Shown one piece after another: positions 45,645-55,766 of a DNA stretch of 64,000 nucleotides. A program made the translations under genes and the position numbers. The notes beneath the pieces were generated by a model. That model was not told the DNA's origin. It searched no databases and was given only the letters and a program-made list of their open reading frames with translations. The DNA lies in contig NZ_WHNZ01000013.1 in the NCBI RefSeq assembly GCF_013141725.1, forward strand, positions 124,001 through 188,000, in the 5' to 3' direction. Source of the stretch: Paenibacillus planticolens. GTDB lineage: Bacteria; Bacillota; Bacilli; Paenibacillales; NBRC-103111. Each line of letters starts with the position of its first letter. Position 1 is the stretch's first letter.

Positions 45645-48600
45645 CTATTTAGTTTTTAAATTCACATACTTCTGATGCCCTATAAAATAAAGCCCAGCTT
45701 CCTTCATGCTATAACCAAAAGTCCGCTCCCACTCGCTAGCATAAGCCATCACCTGAGGCCGATAAAAACGAACAAACGCATCTTCCTTACCTTCCTCAAA
45801 ATGATCCGTCTTAAAATCCACGATCACCCAACCATCCTCTTCTTCAAAGAGAAAGTCGATCACACCTTCGATAAAAACTGTACCCGCAGCTCCTAGCGTC
45901 ACACCTTCTTGCTGAGCCACTGCTACTTCTACATTCGCATTACCATCAACTGCGATACCATCTGCATTTTTCCTAAACATAAGCCTAACCTCATGCAGCC
46001 GCGTTTTAGCCCGAAGCGCTCTCTGCCACAGCTCACTCTCCGTAAATGCCGTCACTGCTTGACACGCTTCCTTCAAGTATTCCTCACTCAGCTTCTCCTG
46101 AGCAGCCAACATCTCCATGTAGGCAAGGAGCTGCTCTCCCGCCAACCCCTTACCAACAGCTTCAATGCCCATATGCACCAAGCTGCCAAACGCCATACCG
46201 CGGCCCTCTGACGACCATTCAGGCGTTTCGCCTGAGCTTTTAGTCATTCCAGTCACCGAAACACGGGCGTAGGATGGCTGTCCCAGCCGATCTACTTTCA
46301 TCCTTCGATCCCTCAAAAATCCCTCAACATCAGGCTGTCCCGTATATTCAGCTCGATCCTCTGCTACAAACGCAGGAACCTCAAGCTCCGCTACCATATC
46401 CATCCCCAGCATTAGTGGACTCCACGGACATTTGGCCGGTTGCTCAGGATACTGGCTAATAACTAACATCTGCTTAGCGCGAGTAGCAGCCACGTAAAGC
46501 AATCTATCCTTTTCCGCATTCATAAACTCGCGTTCTTTAACATTCATCGCTTCCCAGCCCACCGGTTGGGCAAGCGTTTCATTCACAAAATCGTATTTCC
46601 GCTGAGAGATCGTAAAGTAACCAACTGCTGGGTCTACGGTCCGATCCACGTGCTCTTCCGCATCGTGATCCGTCTCGCCGCAGGGGCAAGCGAGGAACAC
46701 AACCGGCGCTTCAAGCCCTTTGGCTTTGTGCAGATTCATAATACGCACAGCTTGATTCCGCCCCGCGTATAAGCTGGAAGTCTCAACTCCTTTTCCCGAG
46801 CTCCATTGTAACAGCATCTCTGTCAGCGGAGCCCAACCCGCCGCGCTATTGACCTGGTCGGACAATTGCTGTAAATGCTTGAGCATGGTTCCAGCCCTCG
46901 TTGCTCCCGCTTCACGTAAAGCCGTATGAACAAGCAACCCCATATCTTCCATCATTCGAGCCAATGCAGCCACAGCCGGTAAATTGCGAGTCCAACCGTA
47001 ATAGGTTCGCAGCTTGCTAAGCACATCATAAACTGGCAGTGCTTCCTTCAAACTAGTCTCTGCTTCAGGCAAAGCCAAGTAGTGAAAAGGATGCCCAGCC
47101 TTTTTATATTCATATAATTCCTGATCGCTGATTCCAAATAGTTCTCCTCTTAACACAGATAAGAGTGCAACTTTATCCGAAGGATCTAACAAACTTGCGC
47201 ATAGCTGCGCTAAGCTGAACATTTCAGGGTAAATAGCCGCACTGCCCGCAGTTTCAGCAGGGATTCCGCAGCGATCCAGCTCTTCTGCATATAGACTGAT
47301 GAACTCCCTAGTTTTTAGCAAAATAAGAAAGTCATTAGGTACAGCCCTCCGAACCACATATTCTCCATTCGAATCTCGTTCCTGGATATTCAGACCATTC
47401 TTTCCACAGGCCCATGCTATGTAGGCTGAAACTCTCTTCGCATCCTCCATGGCAACAGCTGCTTTGCCTCCAGGGATCTTCGGATATGTCAGTGTATAGA
47501 TTCCGTGAGATGCTTTTTTCTTCGCAGCAGGATTGGGGGCTTGCGTTTCCATTTTCACAAATGCCGCCTGCTGTTCGGTAGCCTCCTTAGGAAATTTGGA
47601 TTCAAACTGGTAGTTCACGTAGTCGCCAATGGCTTGCACAGAACGGAAGTTGGCATGAAGCTGGAGCACATCACCGCATTCGGTAATTCTTCTTTTTACC
47701 TCGTTATAAATCGAAATATCCGCACGGCGGAATCGGTAAATGGATTGTTTGGGATCCCCGACGATGAACAAGGACCCGGAACGCGGCTGCAGCTTGCGCC
47801 AGTCTTTTTCCCCCTCATGGTTACCGGCACCTGTCAAAAGAAACATCATCTCCGCCTGAATCGGATCTGTATCTTGGAATTCATCCACAAGCAGCCGCTG
47901 GTACCGATTAGCAAAGTAACGTCTCACCGGTAGAGACTCCCTTAGAAGGACAGTAGCCTTCATCAGTAAATCTTGAAAACTAACAACTCCTGACTCCGCT
48001 CTTCTATGCTCTGCATAAGTAACTGCAGGCGCAACAAAATCAATGAGCTTCGGATACAGATACTCCCTCCATGATCTCAGGAAAGGAAATAGCACGGTAA
48101 TTTGCCAATCGTGAAAGCGATCACGCATTTCTTTCGCTTTGGCTTTATCTGTCCAACGATTTTGCGTAACATCCAGCTTCTTATCAAACTCCATCGCCAT
48201 TGAGAGCACTTGCTGGTCATTGTTCCAGCTCCAACTGCGCTCCTTCTGTTTGATGATGCGAAGTACTTTCTGCAGGGAGTCCCAACCTTTCTCCGGCTCA
48301 CTACTCGGTAAATAAGGCCATGCTTCAGCAATTAATGGAGGAAGCGATAAACGAATCAAGTCAAAATCCGGCCGCGGCAACTCTATAGTCTCAATTTTAA
48401 CATCACTGAACATGGAGACTCGATCATACACGGCTTTAAGTGTAGTTACATGGATACCATATTGGCGAAGTTCCTCGAGCCTGCTTCCCTGACCGCGTTC
48501 TTCCAGCTGCATCAGGTATTCATCCCAACAGCGGTTATGGAACTCTTCCTCAGCTTGCTCATCTAGCTCCTGAAAGGTTGGATCCAGTCCCGCTTCCACA

Positions 48601-48950
48601 GGACGCTCGCGCAGCAGCATACCGCAGAAGGAATGGATAGTACCAATAAAATTTACATCCAATTGTTCCATGGCAATGGCAAAACGCTGTTTTTCAGCTT
48701 GATCTGCCGTGCTGCCCAACGCCTTTTCCAAGGCTAACAGAAATCGCTCCCGAAGCTCATCAGCCGCTTTATTCGTAAAAGTAATGGCAGCAATCTGGTC
48801 CGCCCCCGCAGCACCTGTTCGAATCAGAGATACCATTCGTCCAACCAGACTCGTCGTTTTACCGGAACCTGCGCCTGCTTCTACCAATAAATTGGTCTCA
48901 AGGTCTTCCAATATACGGTTTCTAGCTTCCCAATCGTTCGGTCTAGTCAA
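45645..48950 (-). CDS. UvrD/RecB-type helicase-nuclease (AddA-like)
   Basis: This 1,101-residue protein begins at TTG after GGAGG. It has helicase motif I EAGAGSGKT (24-32), AITFTNKAA, motif II LLVDEFQDTDPIQ, DPKQSIYRFR, and motif VI VAATRAKQMLVI. The C-terminus is a RecB-like nuclease with GVIDFLF and VIVDFKTD. It is shorter than the usual AddA (about 1,200-1,350). With the AddB-like gene (8-bp overlap) it should form a helicase-nuclease that processes DNA ends. Location under a WYL regulator in an island suggests an accessory defence copy rather than the housekeeping recombination enzyme. Confidence 0.82.
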   Translation of the reverse strand: MTRPNDWEARNRILEDLETNLLVEAGAGSGKTTSLVGRMVSLIRTGAAGADQIAAITFTNKAADELRERFLLALEKALGSTADQAEKQRFAIAMEQLDVNFIGTIHSFCGMLLRERPVEAGLDPTFQELDEQAEEEFHNRCWDEYLMQLEERGQGSRLEELRQYGIHVTTLKAVYDRVSMFSDVKIETIELPRPDFDLIRLSLPPLIAEAWPYLPSSEPEKGWDSLQKVLRIIKQKERSWSWNNDQQVLSMAMEFDKKLDVTQNRWTDKAKAKEMRDRFHDWQITVLFPFLRSWREYLYPKLIDFVAPAVTYAEHRRAESGVVSFQDLLMKATVLLRESLPVRRYFANRYQRLLVDEFQDTDPIQAEMMFLLTGAGNHEGEKDWRKLQPRSGSLFIVGDPKQSIYRFRRADISIYNEVKRRITECGDVLQLHANFRSVQAIGDYVNYQFESKFPKEATEQQAAFVKMETQAPNPAAKKKASHGIYTLTYPKIPGGKAAVAMEDAKRVSAYIAWACGKNGLNIQERDSNGEYVVRRAVPNDFLILLKTREFISLYAEELDRCGIPAETAGSAAIYPEMFSLAQLCASLLDPSDKVALLSVLRGELFGISDQELYEYKKAGHPFHYLALPEAETSLKEALPVYDVLSKLRTYYGWTRNLPAVAALARMMEDMGLLVHTALREAGATRAGTMLKHLQQLSDQVNSAAGWAPLTEMLLQWSSGKGVETSSLYAGRNQAVRIMNLHKAKGLEAPVVFLACPCGETDHDAEEHVDRTVDPAVGYFTISQRKYDFVNETLAQPVGWEAMNVKEREFMNAEKDRLLYVAATRAKQMLVISQYPEQPAKCPWSPLMLGMDMVAELEVPAFVAEDRAEYTGQPDVEGFLRDRRMKVDRLGQPSYARVSVTGMTKSSGETPEWSSEGRGMAFGSLVHMGIEAVGKGLAGEQLLAYMEMLAAQEKLSEEYLKEACQAVTAFTESELWQRALRAKTRLHEVRLMFRKNADGIAVDGNANVEVAVAQQEGVTLGAAGTVFIEGVIDFLFEEEDGWVIVDFKTDHFEEGKEDAFVRFYRPQVMAYASEWERTFGYSMKEAGLYFIGHQKYVNLKTK

Positions 48951-51816
48951 TGGCTTCCACCTCCAAGAGCTCTTTCAGCAGCGTCGCGTTTTTCGGATTT
49001 GCTTTTTTACCTTCCATAAACTCGGCATGATTGCCGCATACAGAAGCGTAATCGCAATAGCGGCATCTACTTGTTTCATGTGTAGGTGTGTAAATCCCCT
49101 GCTCCATGGAAGTAAGCAAACTTCTCATCAAATGACTTAGCTCGTTGCGTTTATTTTGCAAACGAACGACTTCACGTCCAATTCCTCTCGCTGTAGGAAA
49201 ATAATACGCTGACTCCGTGACTAGAGCATCCTTGTCTATCCCTGTTTCCTTTAACCACTGCTCTGCTGCAAGTGCATACAAGGCATGCTGAAGCTGCGTA
49301 CCTCCGGCGAAATATTCGTTCTCTCTATATTTTGACGGGCTCCCCGTCTTATAATCGATGATCCGGTATTGATTCGTTGCTATTTGATCAATGCGGTCAA
49401 TGAATCCTTTGAGTGTAATGAAAGAATCGTCTGTCAGCTTAACCTGCAACGGCTCTCCGTCAACTGATAATTCCTGTTCAAAATATCGAGGCAACGTTGC
49501 CTTAGCTGCTTCCTCGTTATAAAACCACTCAACATCCTGACGTATATCGTCAGACTCTTTTTGTAAGATGTGTTGACTGGGGGCAGGAATCAGCCGTTTG
49601 TAATGTTCTAACTCTTCATCTGTGATTACATGCAGTACATGTTTGTCATGATCCGGCCGCTGTGAAGCATTTGATGTGACTCTCTTCAAATAATTATAAA
49701 AAATACGATGCAACAAATTACCTCGATTCGCCGGATCTAGCCAGCGCGTACGGTCATAGGCGGTTTCATTTTTAGGCCAAATCCCCAGCACATACCCGAA
49801 ATAATACCTCATAGGGCATTCGGAATAACGTTCCAACTGGCTCGCACTGAAAGCACGCTTCCTAACATCTGAGGCTAACGATTCCGATTCAATTCGGCCA
49901 TCATATGCCGTTATCGAATTCGAAATACGCTGTCTTACCGCATGTATACCTTTTTGTAAGAAAGGGTAAGACGTTTCCAGTGCATGCCGGCCGTTTAACA
50001 TCCGCCCATGTTGATCGATCATTTCCCTTGCCCATAAATCTGAAGCATCTAATGGTAAAGCATGCGATAAATACCCCTCAGGCATACTCAGTGAGCCTTG
50101 TAAGACCGAATAGTCCGCATCTTGGAGCTTAGTCTTGTTACGGAATATCTGCAAATACTCAAATGCTGGACTTGAATGCTTCCCTTCCGATATCTTGTAG
50201 GACGAATAGCTCAGAGTGGCATTTCCAGTAATAGCTCCAAGCCTTGTAAGCTGCTCTTTTTTCAAGAGTCTGCTGCGTTCTGTAGAAAGTATAAGATCAG
50301 GGCTAACATTCTGCCTCTCCTCATCAAGCAAAACAGGATCCTGGCGAGGTATTACCGACCAGCTATGTTCATCCATTCCGACAATATAGGTAAAGGGCCT
50401 ACCCGATAAACCTCCATTTGAAAGAGCTGAAATATGAATAGCTCCAGATGATGGGGTTGAGGTGGTCTTCACCCGAATACCTGATAGAAGCTGCTTCACA
50501 TATTGCAAAGCAACATCTTTCCTCATGAGCGAAGAGGAGAGCCCTTCAATTGACAAGGTATCTACCATTCCTTCAAGCTCTTTTAGAACAAGCGCATCAT
50601 CTTCATCCTGTATAGCCCCATACATCTTCATCACTTGCTGTAACCACTTCACGACTAAATAAGGACTCCACTCACTATCTTTCGGCAAGCCCGAGAACAA
50701 ATCTGAAAATACTTTTTTAAGTTTCATCAACAATGATTTTTCTTGTTCAGATACATTTTCATCGAAGAGAATAAAATATCGGTCCTTACCCCATCCGATA
50801 TTGAGAGCTTCTATAGTCCGGATCCATTCTGACGATCTAACGCCTTCATCCACATTGCGAAAGGAAATGCCACCTTCACGGAGCAATTCGAGGAAATCTG
50901 CAATCGGGAAGTCATTCTCAATCCAGTGCAACAACTTAAGCAAAGTACGACCCATACGACAATACTGCAAAGGTAATCCACTCGAAAATGTACAAGGAAT
51001 CGCTATTTCTGATGCGAGCCCATGAATAGCCCCTGCGTAGGTCTCATAATTAGATGCAATAATTTCAACCTGATCAAGTGCAGCGTCATTAGAAAGTATT
51101 CTTCTCATCACTTCGCGCACTTCTGCCATAGCGCCAGTTGCATGGAAGAAAGCTGCTTTGCTTGCCAGAAAATCTGATTCATCAGAAGTAAATGGTAAGC
51201 TAAAGTCTACCCGTATTAATCGGTTACCGGTTATCTTCTCTAGGATTGTTCGTTGTGCTTTGCTAAGCAAGTCGTTTCCAGGCATAACAAAAACCGTATC
51301 GTCTACATTTTCTACTACGATCTCTGCAAGATGCATGAAATCTATAAAATTATGTTTATGTAATTTTTCTTCATAACGTTGTAGAACTGCTTTAACATAT
51401 TGCCCTTTATTTTGTTCTACAAAGTGCGTAGGATCTAACTCTTTCGCCAAAACAAGCGCCTGCCTTAGATCCTCAATAGTACGCTGAAAACATGAAACCA
51501 TTCCTGGGCTCAGATTTGCTTCTGATAAATAGTCGTTGTCTTCTTTCGCTAAGTCCATCAAGATCTGCTGAACAAGCCAGAACGACTGGCCGGATCGGAT
51601 ATAAGTCTTCTTTTGCTGGAAAAGCTTCAAAGCTGCCTGCTTTAATGCAAGGCTTTCTATGGTTTGAACTTCAACGTTCAATACATGACCATACACTTTA
51701 CAAACTTGATGAAGCCACTGCTGCCCATCTGCAAAACGAGGTGCCAGGAGAATTTTTTTTGATAAAGGAGACTTTTGAAAGCTCTCTTGCAAGTTCCCAA
51801 TAAACGTAGATGGCAT
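48943..51816 (-). CDS. PD-(D/E)XK nuclease (AddB-like)
   Basis: This 957-residue protein is started at ATG 51816, eight bases after GAGGAG. The N-terminal two thirds resemble inactivated UvrD-type helicase domains; I see no Walker A, in contrast to classical AddB. The C-terminus has FSASQLERYSECPMRYYFG, GFIDRIDQI, IIDYKTGSP and CRYCDYASVCG, which are the nuclease Asp/Lys and the four Cys of an iron-sulfur staple as in AddB. It overlaps the AddA-like gene, so translation is coupled. The missing Walker A may mark a distinct AddB-like subfamily. Confidence 0.82.
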   Translation of the reverse strand: MPSTFIGNLQESFQKSPLSKKILLAPRFADGQQWLHQVCKVYGHVLNVEVQTIESLALKQAALKLFQQKKTYIRSGQSFWLVQQILMDLAKEDNDYLSEANLSPGMVSCFQRTIEDLRQALVLAKELDPTHFVEQNKGQYVKAVLQRYEEKLHKHNFIDFMHLAEIVVENVDDTVFVMPGNDLLSKAQRTILEKITGNRLIRVDFSLPFTSDESDFLASKAAFFHATGAMAEVREVMRRILSNDAALDQVEIIASNYETYAGAIHGLASEIAIPCTFSSGLPLQYCRMGRTLLKLLHWIENDFPIADFLELLREGGISFRNVDEGVRSSEWIRTIEALNIGWGKDRYFILFDENVSEQEKSLLMKLKKVFSDLFSGLPKDSEWSPYLVVKWLQQVMKMYGAIQDEDDALVLKELEGMVDTLSIEGLSSSLMRKDVALQYVKQLLSGIRVKTTSTPSSGAIHISALSNGGLSGRPFTYIVGMDEHSWSVIPRQDPVLLDEERQNVSPDLILSTERSRLLKKEQLTRLGAITGNATLSYSSYKISEGKHSSPAFEYLQIFRNKTKLQDADYSVLQGSLSMPEGYLSHALPLDASDLWAREMIDQHGRMLNGRHALETSYPFLQKGIHAVRQRISNSITAYDGRIESESLASDVRKRAFSASQLERYSECPMRYYFGYVLGIWPKNETAYDRTRWLDPANRGNLLHRIFYNYLKRVTSNASQRPDHDKHVLHVITDEELEHYKRLIPAPSQHILQKESDDIRQDVEWFYNEEAAKATLPRYFEQELSVDGEPLQVKLTDDSFITLKGFIDRIDQIATNQYRIIDYKTGSPSKYRENEYFAGGTQLQHALYALAAEQWLKETGIDKDALVTESAYYFPTARGIGREVVRLQNKRNELSHLMRSLLTSMEQGIYTPTHETSRCRYCDYASVCGNHAEFMEGKKANPKNATLLKELLEVEAID

Positions 51817-51954
51817 GCATATCACTCCTCTATGTCATGTTAACAGCTCAATCTTATCAATAAGATGAGACTGTATGTTGTCATCGAATATGCGTTCTAC
51901 ATGAAAAAACCACTCCACAACGTTTCTACCGTCAGAATGGCTCGATCCATATTA

Positions 51955-52908
51955 TCATTTATATACATTCATCCATGCTTGCAATTGTTCTTTCATGGTT
52001 TCCCTATACGATTTCGGCTCCAAAATCTCTGCATTCGGACCATATTGGTACACCCAGTTCAGAAACTCCCTATCGTGATTCAGTGTCACCTCAAAAATCA
52101 AGCTACCATCCGGTAAATCCCGCATTTTGGGTCTAACAAATAGCTCTTCTTCTTTGATATACCGAGCAATAACCGGTGAAAACTTAACCTTAAAATGAAT
52201 ATGCTCTTCACCGCGCTCAATGGACCAAGTGTTCTTCAAGTATTGTTTGATACTAAAATCGCCTTTACTGTATGTAAGATTCGTTACATCGACTGCTTTG
52301 AATCGGCTTAATCTGAATGTTCGAATGGCTTTGGCCTGGTGACAAAAACCAATTAGGTAAAAACGCTTATCCCTAGGAACTAAATAGTAAGGATCAATTA
52401 ACCTTTTGGTTTCCGTATTTCTGCTTTGTGTATGATAAACGGCCTCGATTGTTTTGTGACTCAGAATAGCTTGGAGAATATCAAACAGAAAGTTCTGCGT
52501 TGTCTCTTCTTTATAAGCTGGCATCCCCATTTGGATCGCTTCGGTAATATTTTGAATAATATCTTTGTTACGGGACTTCTCCTTCAAATGAGTGGCCATT
52601 ACTTTATCATAAGCCGTTTCAAACCCATCCGGCAGCTTATCTTTATCGACCACAGAAGGAAGCATAGAGAGAACCATTGCTTCTTGTTCCGTAAAATTCA
52701 AAGGATACATCGAAAAGTTCCCCATAAATGTGTAACCTTTGCCGTATCCTTCATTCGTAACTGGTGCAATGAGATCAAGTACACGAAGATCCCTATAAAT
52801 GGTTCTTTCGGCAGTATCACATTTGATAGCAAGTTCTTTAGCTGTAATCCCTGGATTAGCCTGGATAGCATTAAGCATTTTAAATAATCGAATGACCTTG
52901 TCAATCAT
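51955..52908 (-). CDS. WYL-domain transcriptional regulator (HTH_11 + WYL)
   Basis: This 317-residue protein has an N-terminal DeoR-like winged helix (LAIKCDTAERTIYRDLRVLD, 26-45), a WYL domain at about 140-215 (PRDKRFYLIGFCHQAKAIRTFRL) and a C-terminal WCX-like extension with VYQYGPNAEILEPK. It stands first in the minus-strand series leading to the AddB- and AddA-like genes, 138 bp upstream of the first. Comparable regulators (BrxR, CapW) repress defence genes until triggered. TTCTAG repeats before its start may be its own operator. Confidence 0.88.
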   Translation of the reverse strand: MIDKVIRLFKMLNAIQANPGITAKELAIKCDTAERTIYRDLRVLDLIAPVTNEGYGKGYTFMGNFSMYPLNFTEQEAMVLSMLPSVVDKDKLPDGFETAYDKVMATHLKEKSRNKDIIQNITEAIQMGMPAYKEETTQNFLFDILQAILSHKTIEAVYHTQSRNTETKRLIDPYYLVPRDKRFYLIGFCHQAKAIRTFRLSRFKAVDVTNLTYSKGDFSIKQYLKNTWSIERGEEHIHFKVKFSPVIARYIKEEELFVRPKMRDLPDGSLIFEVTLNHDREFLNWVYQYGPNAEILEPKSYRETMKEQLQAWMNVYK

Positions 52909-52920
52909 CGGTGTCTCTCC

Positions 52921-52950
52921 CTAGAACTAGAACTAAATTCCTATTTCTAG
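52921..52950. promoter_or_regulatory. CTAGAA/TTCTAG repeats upstream of the WYL regulator
   Basis: CTAGAACTAGAA (52921-52932) and TTCTAG (52945-52950) form overlapping direct and inverted copies of one hexamer within 45 bp of the start at 52908. Autoregulation is possible. Confidence 0.4.
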
Positions 52951-52968
52951 TACATTCGATTTTTTTTT

Positions 52969-53309
52969 TCAAAACCCTTTAAAAATGAATATATCTAAAT
53001 TTAAGAACGCCATATTTCTGAAGCTTTGTAAATATGGTTTCATGAAAAATAAATCTAACAACTCTCCTAACATTTCATTATCGAAACTATCATACACACG
53101 GCCTGCGCTCCTGAATCCCATGGAACGGTGTGAGTACTGTTGGCAACAGAACCAATCTTTCCTATTAGTGCGATAACTGCTCTGATTGCTTCCTGATCGT
53201 AACGATTATCAGGCTCCTTAACGAGATGAATAACTTGCCCGGTCTTAATAAAATTAGAACCAAAATAATGCTTCATCCCCCTAACAGCTATGTAAACAGA
53301 TTCTTTCAT
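52969..53309 (-). pseudogene. HIRAN-domain protein, frameshifted
   Basis: From the ATG at 53307-53309 (MKESVYIAVRG) the frame gives a HIRAN-like domain with LVKEPDNRYDQEAIRAV and ANSTHTVP, then leaves the family pattern. One base off, the sequence continues as MGFRSAGRVYDSF followed by a plausible tail to the TGA at 52969. The shift lies near 53122. HIRAN domains bind 3' DNA ends. As written, the protein of about 80 residues lacks its usual C-terminal part. Confidence 0.65.
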
Positions 53310-53359
53310 TCTCTTCGCTCTCCATAACAACCTACAAATATTATGCCATCCAGACAATT

Positions 53360-53782
53360 ATTGTTCATTGAAAATAAAGTATTAGTTTTAGACTTGCAGA
53401 GGCAATAAACTCCCTCGGTATGATTTGATTTCCTCACGCAAGCTCGTCTATTCGCAGGATTTCATCCTTTAGATTTTGGTGATGAACGAAAGATAGCGAG
53501 ATATATTAGGATGTGTTGTTAAAAAGGCATGCGGGAACAGAGGTGAAGTTAATTCACCCAATACATTCCAGATGATGCACGTATTCTCCACGATGCCCTT
53601 AGCGATTTTCACTCCCATGTCGGGGCGGGTCAAATGCCCTATCATTCGTCACATCTATCTAAGGGGTGGAGGTCGGTCTTTCTAACGGAATGGGTCGGAG
53701 CCCTTTTGTTTAACGTATCCCGATACTCCGTGCTTTCTTTGTCTCCTGCGAATACGCCAACTTGCGTGAGATAAGGTTTATG
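53360..53782. other. 3' noncoding region of the IS110-family element
   Basis: About 400 bp between the HIRAN pseudogene and the transposase stop. No frame is supported, but several GC-rich segments (53615-53720) could fold. IS110/IS1111 elements carry a noncoding segment from which a bridge RNA is made, either upstream or downstream of the transposase. This is the longer of the two candidate segments; the other is 55049-55160. Confidence 0.4.
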
Positions 53783-55048
53783 TTAAGCTGCTAATGCAAA
53801 GATTTTATCGGGTTTGTAAGCTACATCACTACGAGCCATTCCTACTAAGAGTCGAGCTAGCTTACCACATAGCTTCATGATAGACTTCATCTTTTTAAGC
53901 TTTTTTACCTGAACATTGTAGTGATGTAAGGCTTTAAATTCTTGGTTACTCATGACCATGCACATCGTAATTAAATAGAGAAAGTGACGTAGCCGTGGAC
54001 GACCTCGTTTACTGAGCTTCAGTTGTCCCTTCCATTTACCCGAGCTTGCTTCGGTTATATTAAGTCCTGCATGACGGAGTAGAGCGTTCCCATGCGCATA
54101 ACCTCGAAGATCTCCAGACTCTCCTAAAACACCAGCTAGAGCAATTGCACTTATTCCAGTAATGGCAAGGATTTTGCCTGAATAGGGGATACGTTCAACA
54201 ACGTCCTTGGCTTCTTTTTCGATCCTTTGCAGTTGTTTAGTGGCTAAGTCATGCTCCTCAAGAAGCTGCTCTAGATGGAGTTTGTAAGCATGTGTCGCCT
54301 GCTTAGATCCAACCGTTTTCTTGGCAAGATCGATGAGTAGGTGAGCTCTTCGAACACCAGAATGGCGTTTCATTGATTTCTGCCATCCTTTAATGACATC
54401 GTCAGGACTTAGTTTACTTAGCTCAGTCGGGAGCGGAAAAAGCCGAAGTGTTAGCAATGCGCCCTTGCAAGTTAAGATCTTAAAGACTTGTCTCAGTTCA
54501 GGGAAGACAATGTCGACCCAGCGGTGGATTTGGTTAACGGCACTTACGAGTCGTTTAACGACCGTTTCTCGGTTAGCCATAAGCACTCGCAGCTCCTCGT
54601 ATTCGGAAGAATGGAAGCGGACAGGGGAGTAGTAGCCGTTTTTCACCATGTCGGCAATAACTAAAGCATCTTTTTTGTCGCTTTTAGAGCGAGTATTGTC
54701 GCGGTTTTCTTTATTCTTTTTAACCAGGTGAGGATTAACAAGTACGGCTTCAATGGCTTTGTTTTTGAGCCACCCGGCAAGGCTTAGCCAGTAATGGCCA
54801 GTCGGTTCCATACCAACGATAACTTGAGATAATTTAAATGAAGCTAGCAAGTCGCGAATCCAACGGTCGAGGGACTTGAAACCATCCTCGTCGTTACTAA
54901 ACACTTAAGGATTACCAAGAGCGACACCTCGAAAGTTAACCGCTCTGGCAACGTGGGCCTCCTGAGCAATGTCTACACCAACAACAATATGATGAAAGGT
55001 AATGTTTTCAATGAGTTGATTTTGCTTATCTTGTGATTTAAACTTCAT
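53783..55048 (-). mobile_element. IS110-family transposase with an in-frame stop
   Basis: The full frame runs from ATG 55046-55048 (after AGGAGG) for 422 codons, but a TAA at 54905-54907 interrupts it after residue 47. Before the stop is the first catalytic Asp (VVGVDIAQ). After it come VGMEPTGHY (Glu), SDKKDALVIADMV (the two Asp) and a C-terminal Transposase_20 region (ITGISAIALAGVLGE). One-base reversion (TAA to TTA) would restore it. A restart at GTG 54904 would lack the first Asp of the DEDD site and so be inactive. Confidence 0.88.
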
Positions 55049-55243
55049 AGTAGAGCGTCCTCCTGGATGATGGAATTAAAGGGCTTTTGACCCGTTGCGT
55101 ACTTCCATCGTACCGAGGCGCTCGTTTTTTTACAAAGCTGAAATTTATCCATCTACAGGAATCTAACGGAAGTCTTTAAAAATATTTTGGATTTTTATGG
55201 TACAATCGGTCTATAAAATTGGTCATATTGGGAGATGTATATA

Positions 55244-55600
55244 ATGAAGATTACTATGGAGATGAGTAAAGGTGCTTATGAAATAGCCAAAAAAGTATAT
55301 TTAGGAAAAATGACAAGAGGCGAAGGGAAAGTTGAAATTAACAGAGTTACAGGTATGAATGAAGGCTCTGCACAAGCATTTATCACTATATTTCTGGCTA
55401 TGATGAATGGAGAAGTATATAAAAGAGCATTTAATAATGATACAAATAAATATTTGCTTGAAAGTATTAGACAAGATTTTAGTGAAGGTTTTCACAAAAA
55501 AGCTTTAAATGCAGTACAGAAACATATAGATTACTACTCTACTTTAGGAAAAGGGAACTTAACTGGTTTACAACAAATTGTAAATCAAATGGGACATTAG
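55244..55600 (+). CDS. Small protein resembling the ScoMcrA N-terminal head domain
   Basis: I start this 118-residue protein at ATG 55244, nine bases after GGGAG. The pattern AYEIAKKVYLGKMTRGEG, MNEGSAQAFITIFLAMMNG, a YLLESI segment and AVQKHIDYYS matches a helical domain that in ScoMcrA-like restriction enzymes precedes the DNA-binding modules. As a stand-alone protein it may have lost its nuclease partner, act as a regulator, or work with the ScoMcrA-like enzyme 170 bp away on the other strand. An extended -10 (TGGTACAAT) lies 40 bp upstream. Confidence 0.55.
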   Translation: MKITMEMSKGAYEIAKKVYLGKMTRGEGKVEINRVTGMNEGSAQAFITIFLAMMNGEVYKRAFNNDTNKYLLESIRQDFSEGFHKKALNAVQKHIDYYSTLGKGNLTGLQQIVNQMGH

Positions 55601-55626
55601 TCTCGGTCTACCGGGGAAATGCAATA

Positions 55627-55676
55627 AAATAGCGGCAGACCAGGACTTTATTTCCTGTCCAAGCCTGCCGCTATTT
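55627..55676. terminator. Bidirectional terminator
   Basis: AAATAGCGGCAG and CTGCCGCTATTT are perfect 12-bp arms with A and T ends, able to end both the small head-like gene and the convergent restriction gene. A second small stem (GGAC/GTCC) sits in the loop. Confidence 0.8.
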
Positions 55677-55766
55677 CTATAACTTAGCCAATCTAACACT
55701 ATTATTAATATACTTGATGCTTTCTAAAAGTGTAACTATGATGGTACTTTCATTTATTAGAACAAA

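Noticed and set aside
46566..47933. Plus-strand frames inside the AddA-like gene
   Set aside because: Shadows of the minus-strand helicase gene with no ribosome binding sites or motifs.
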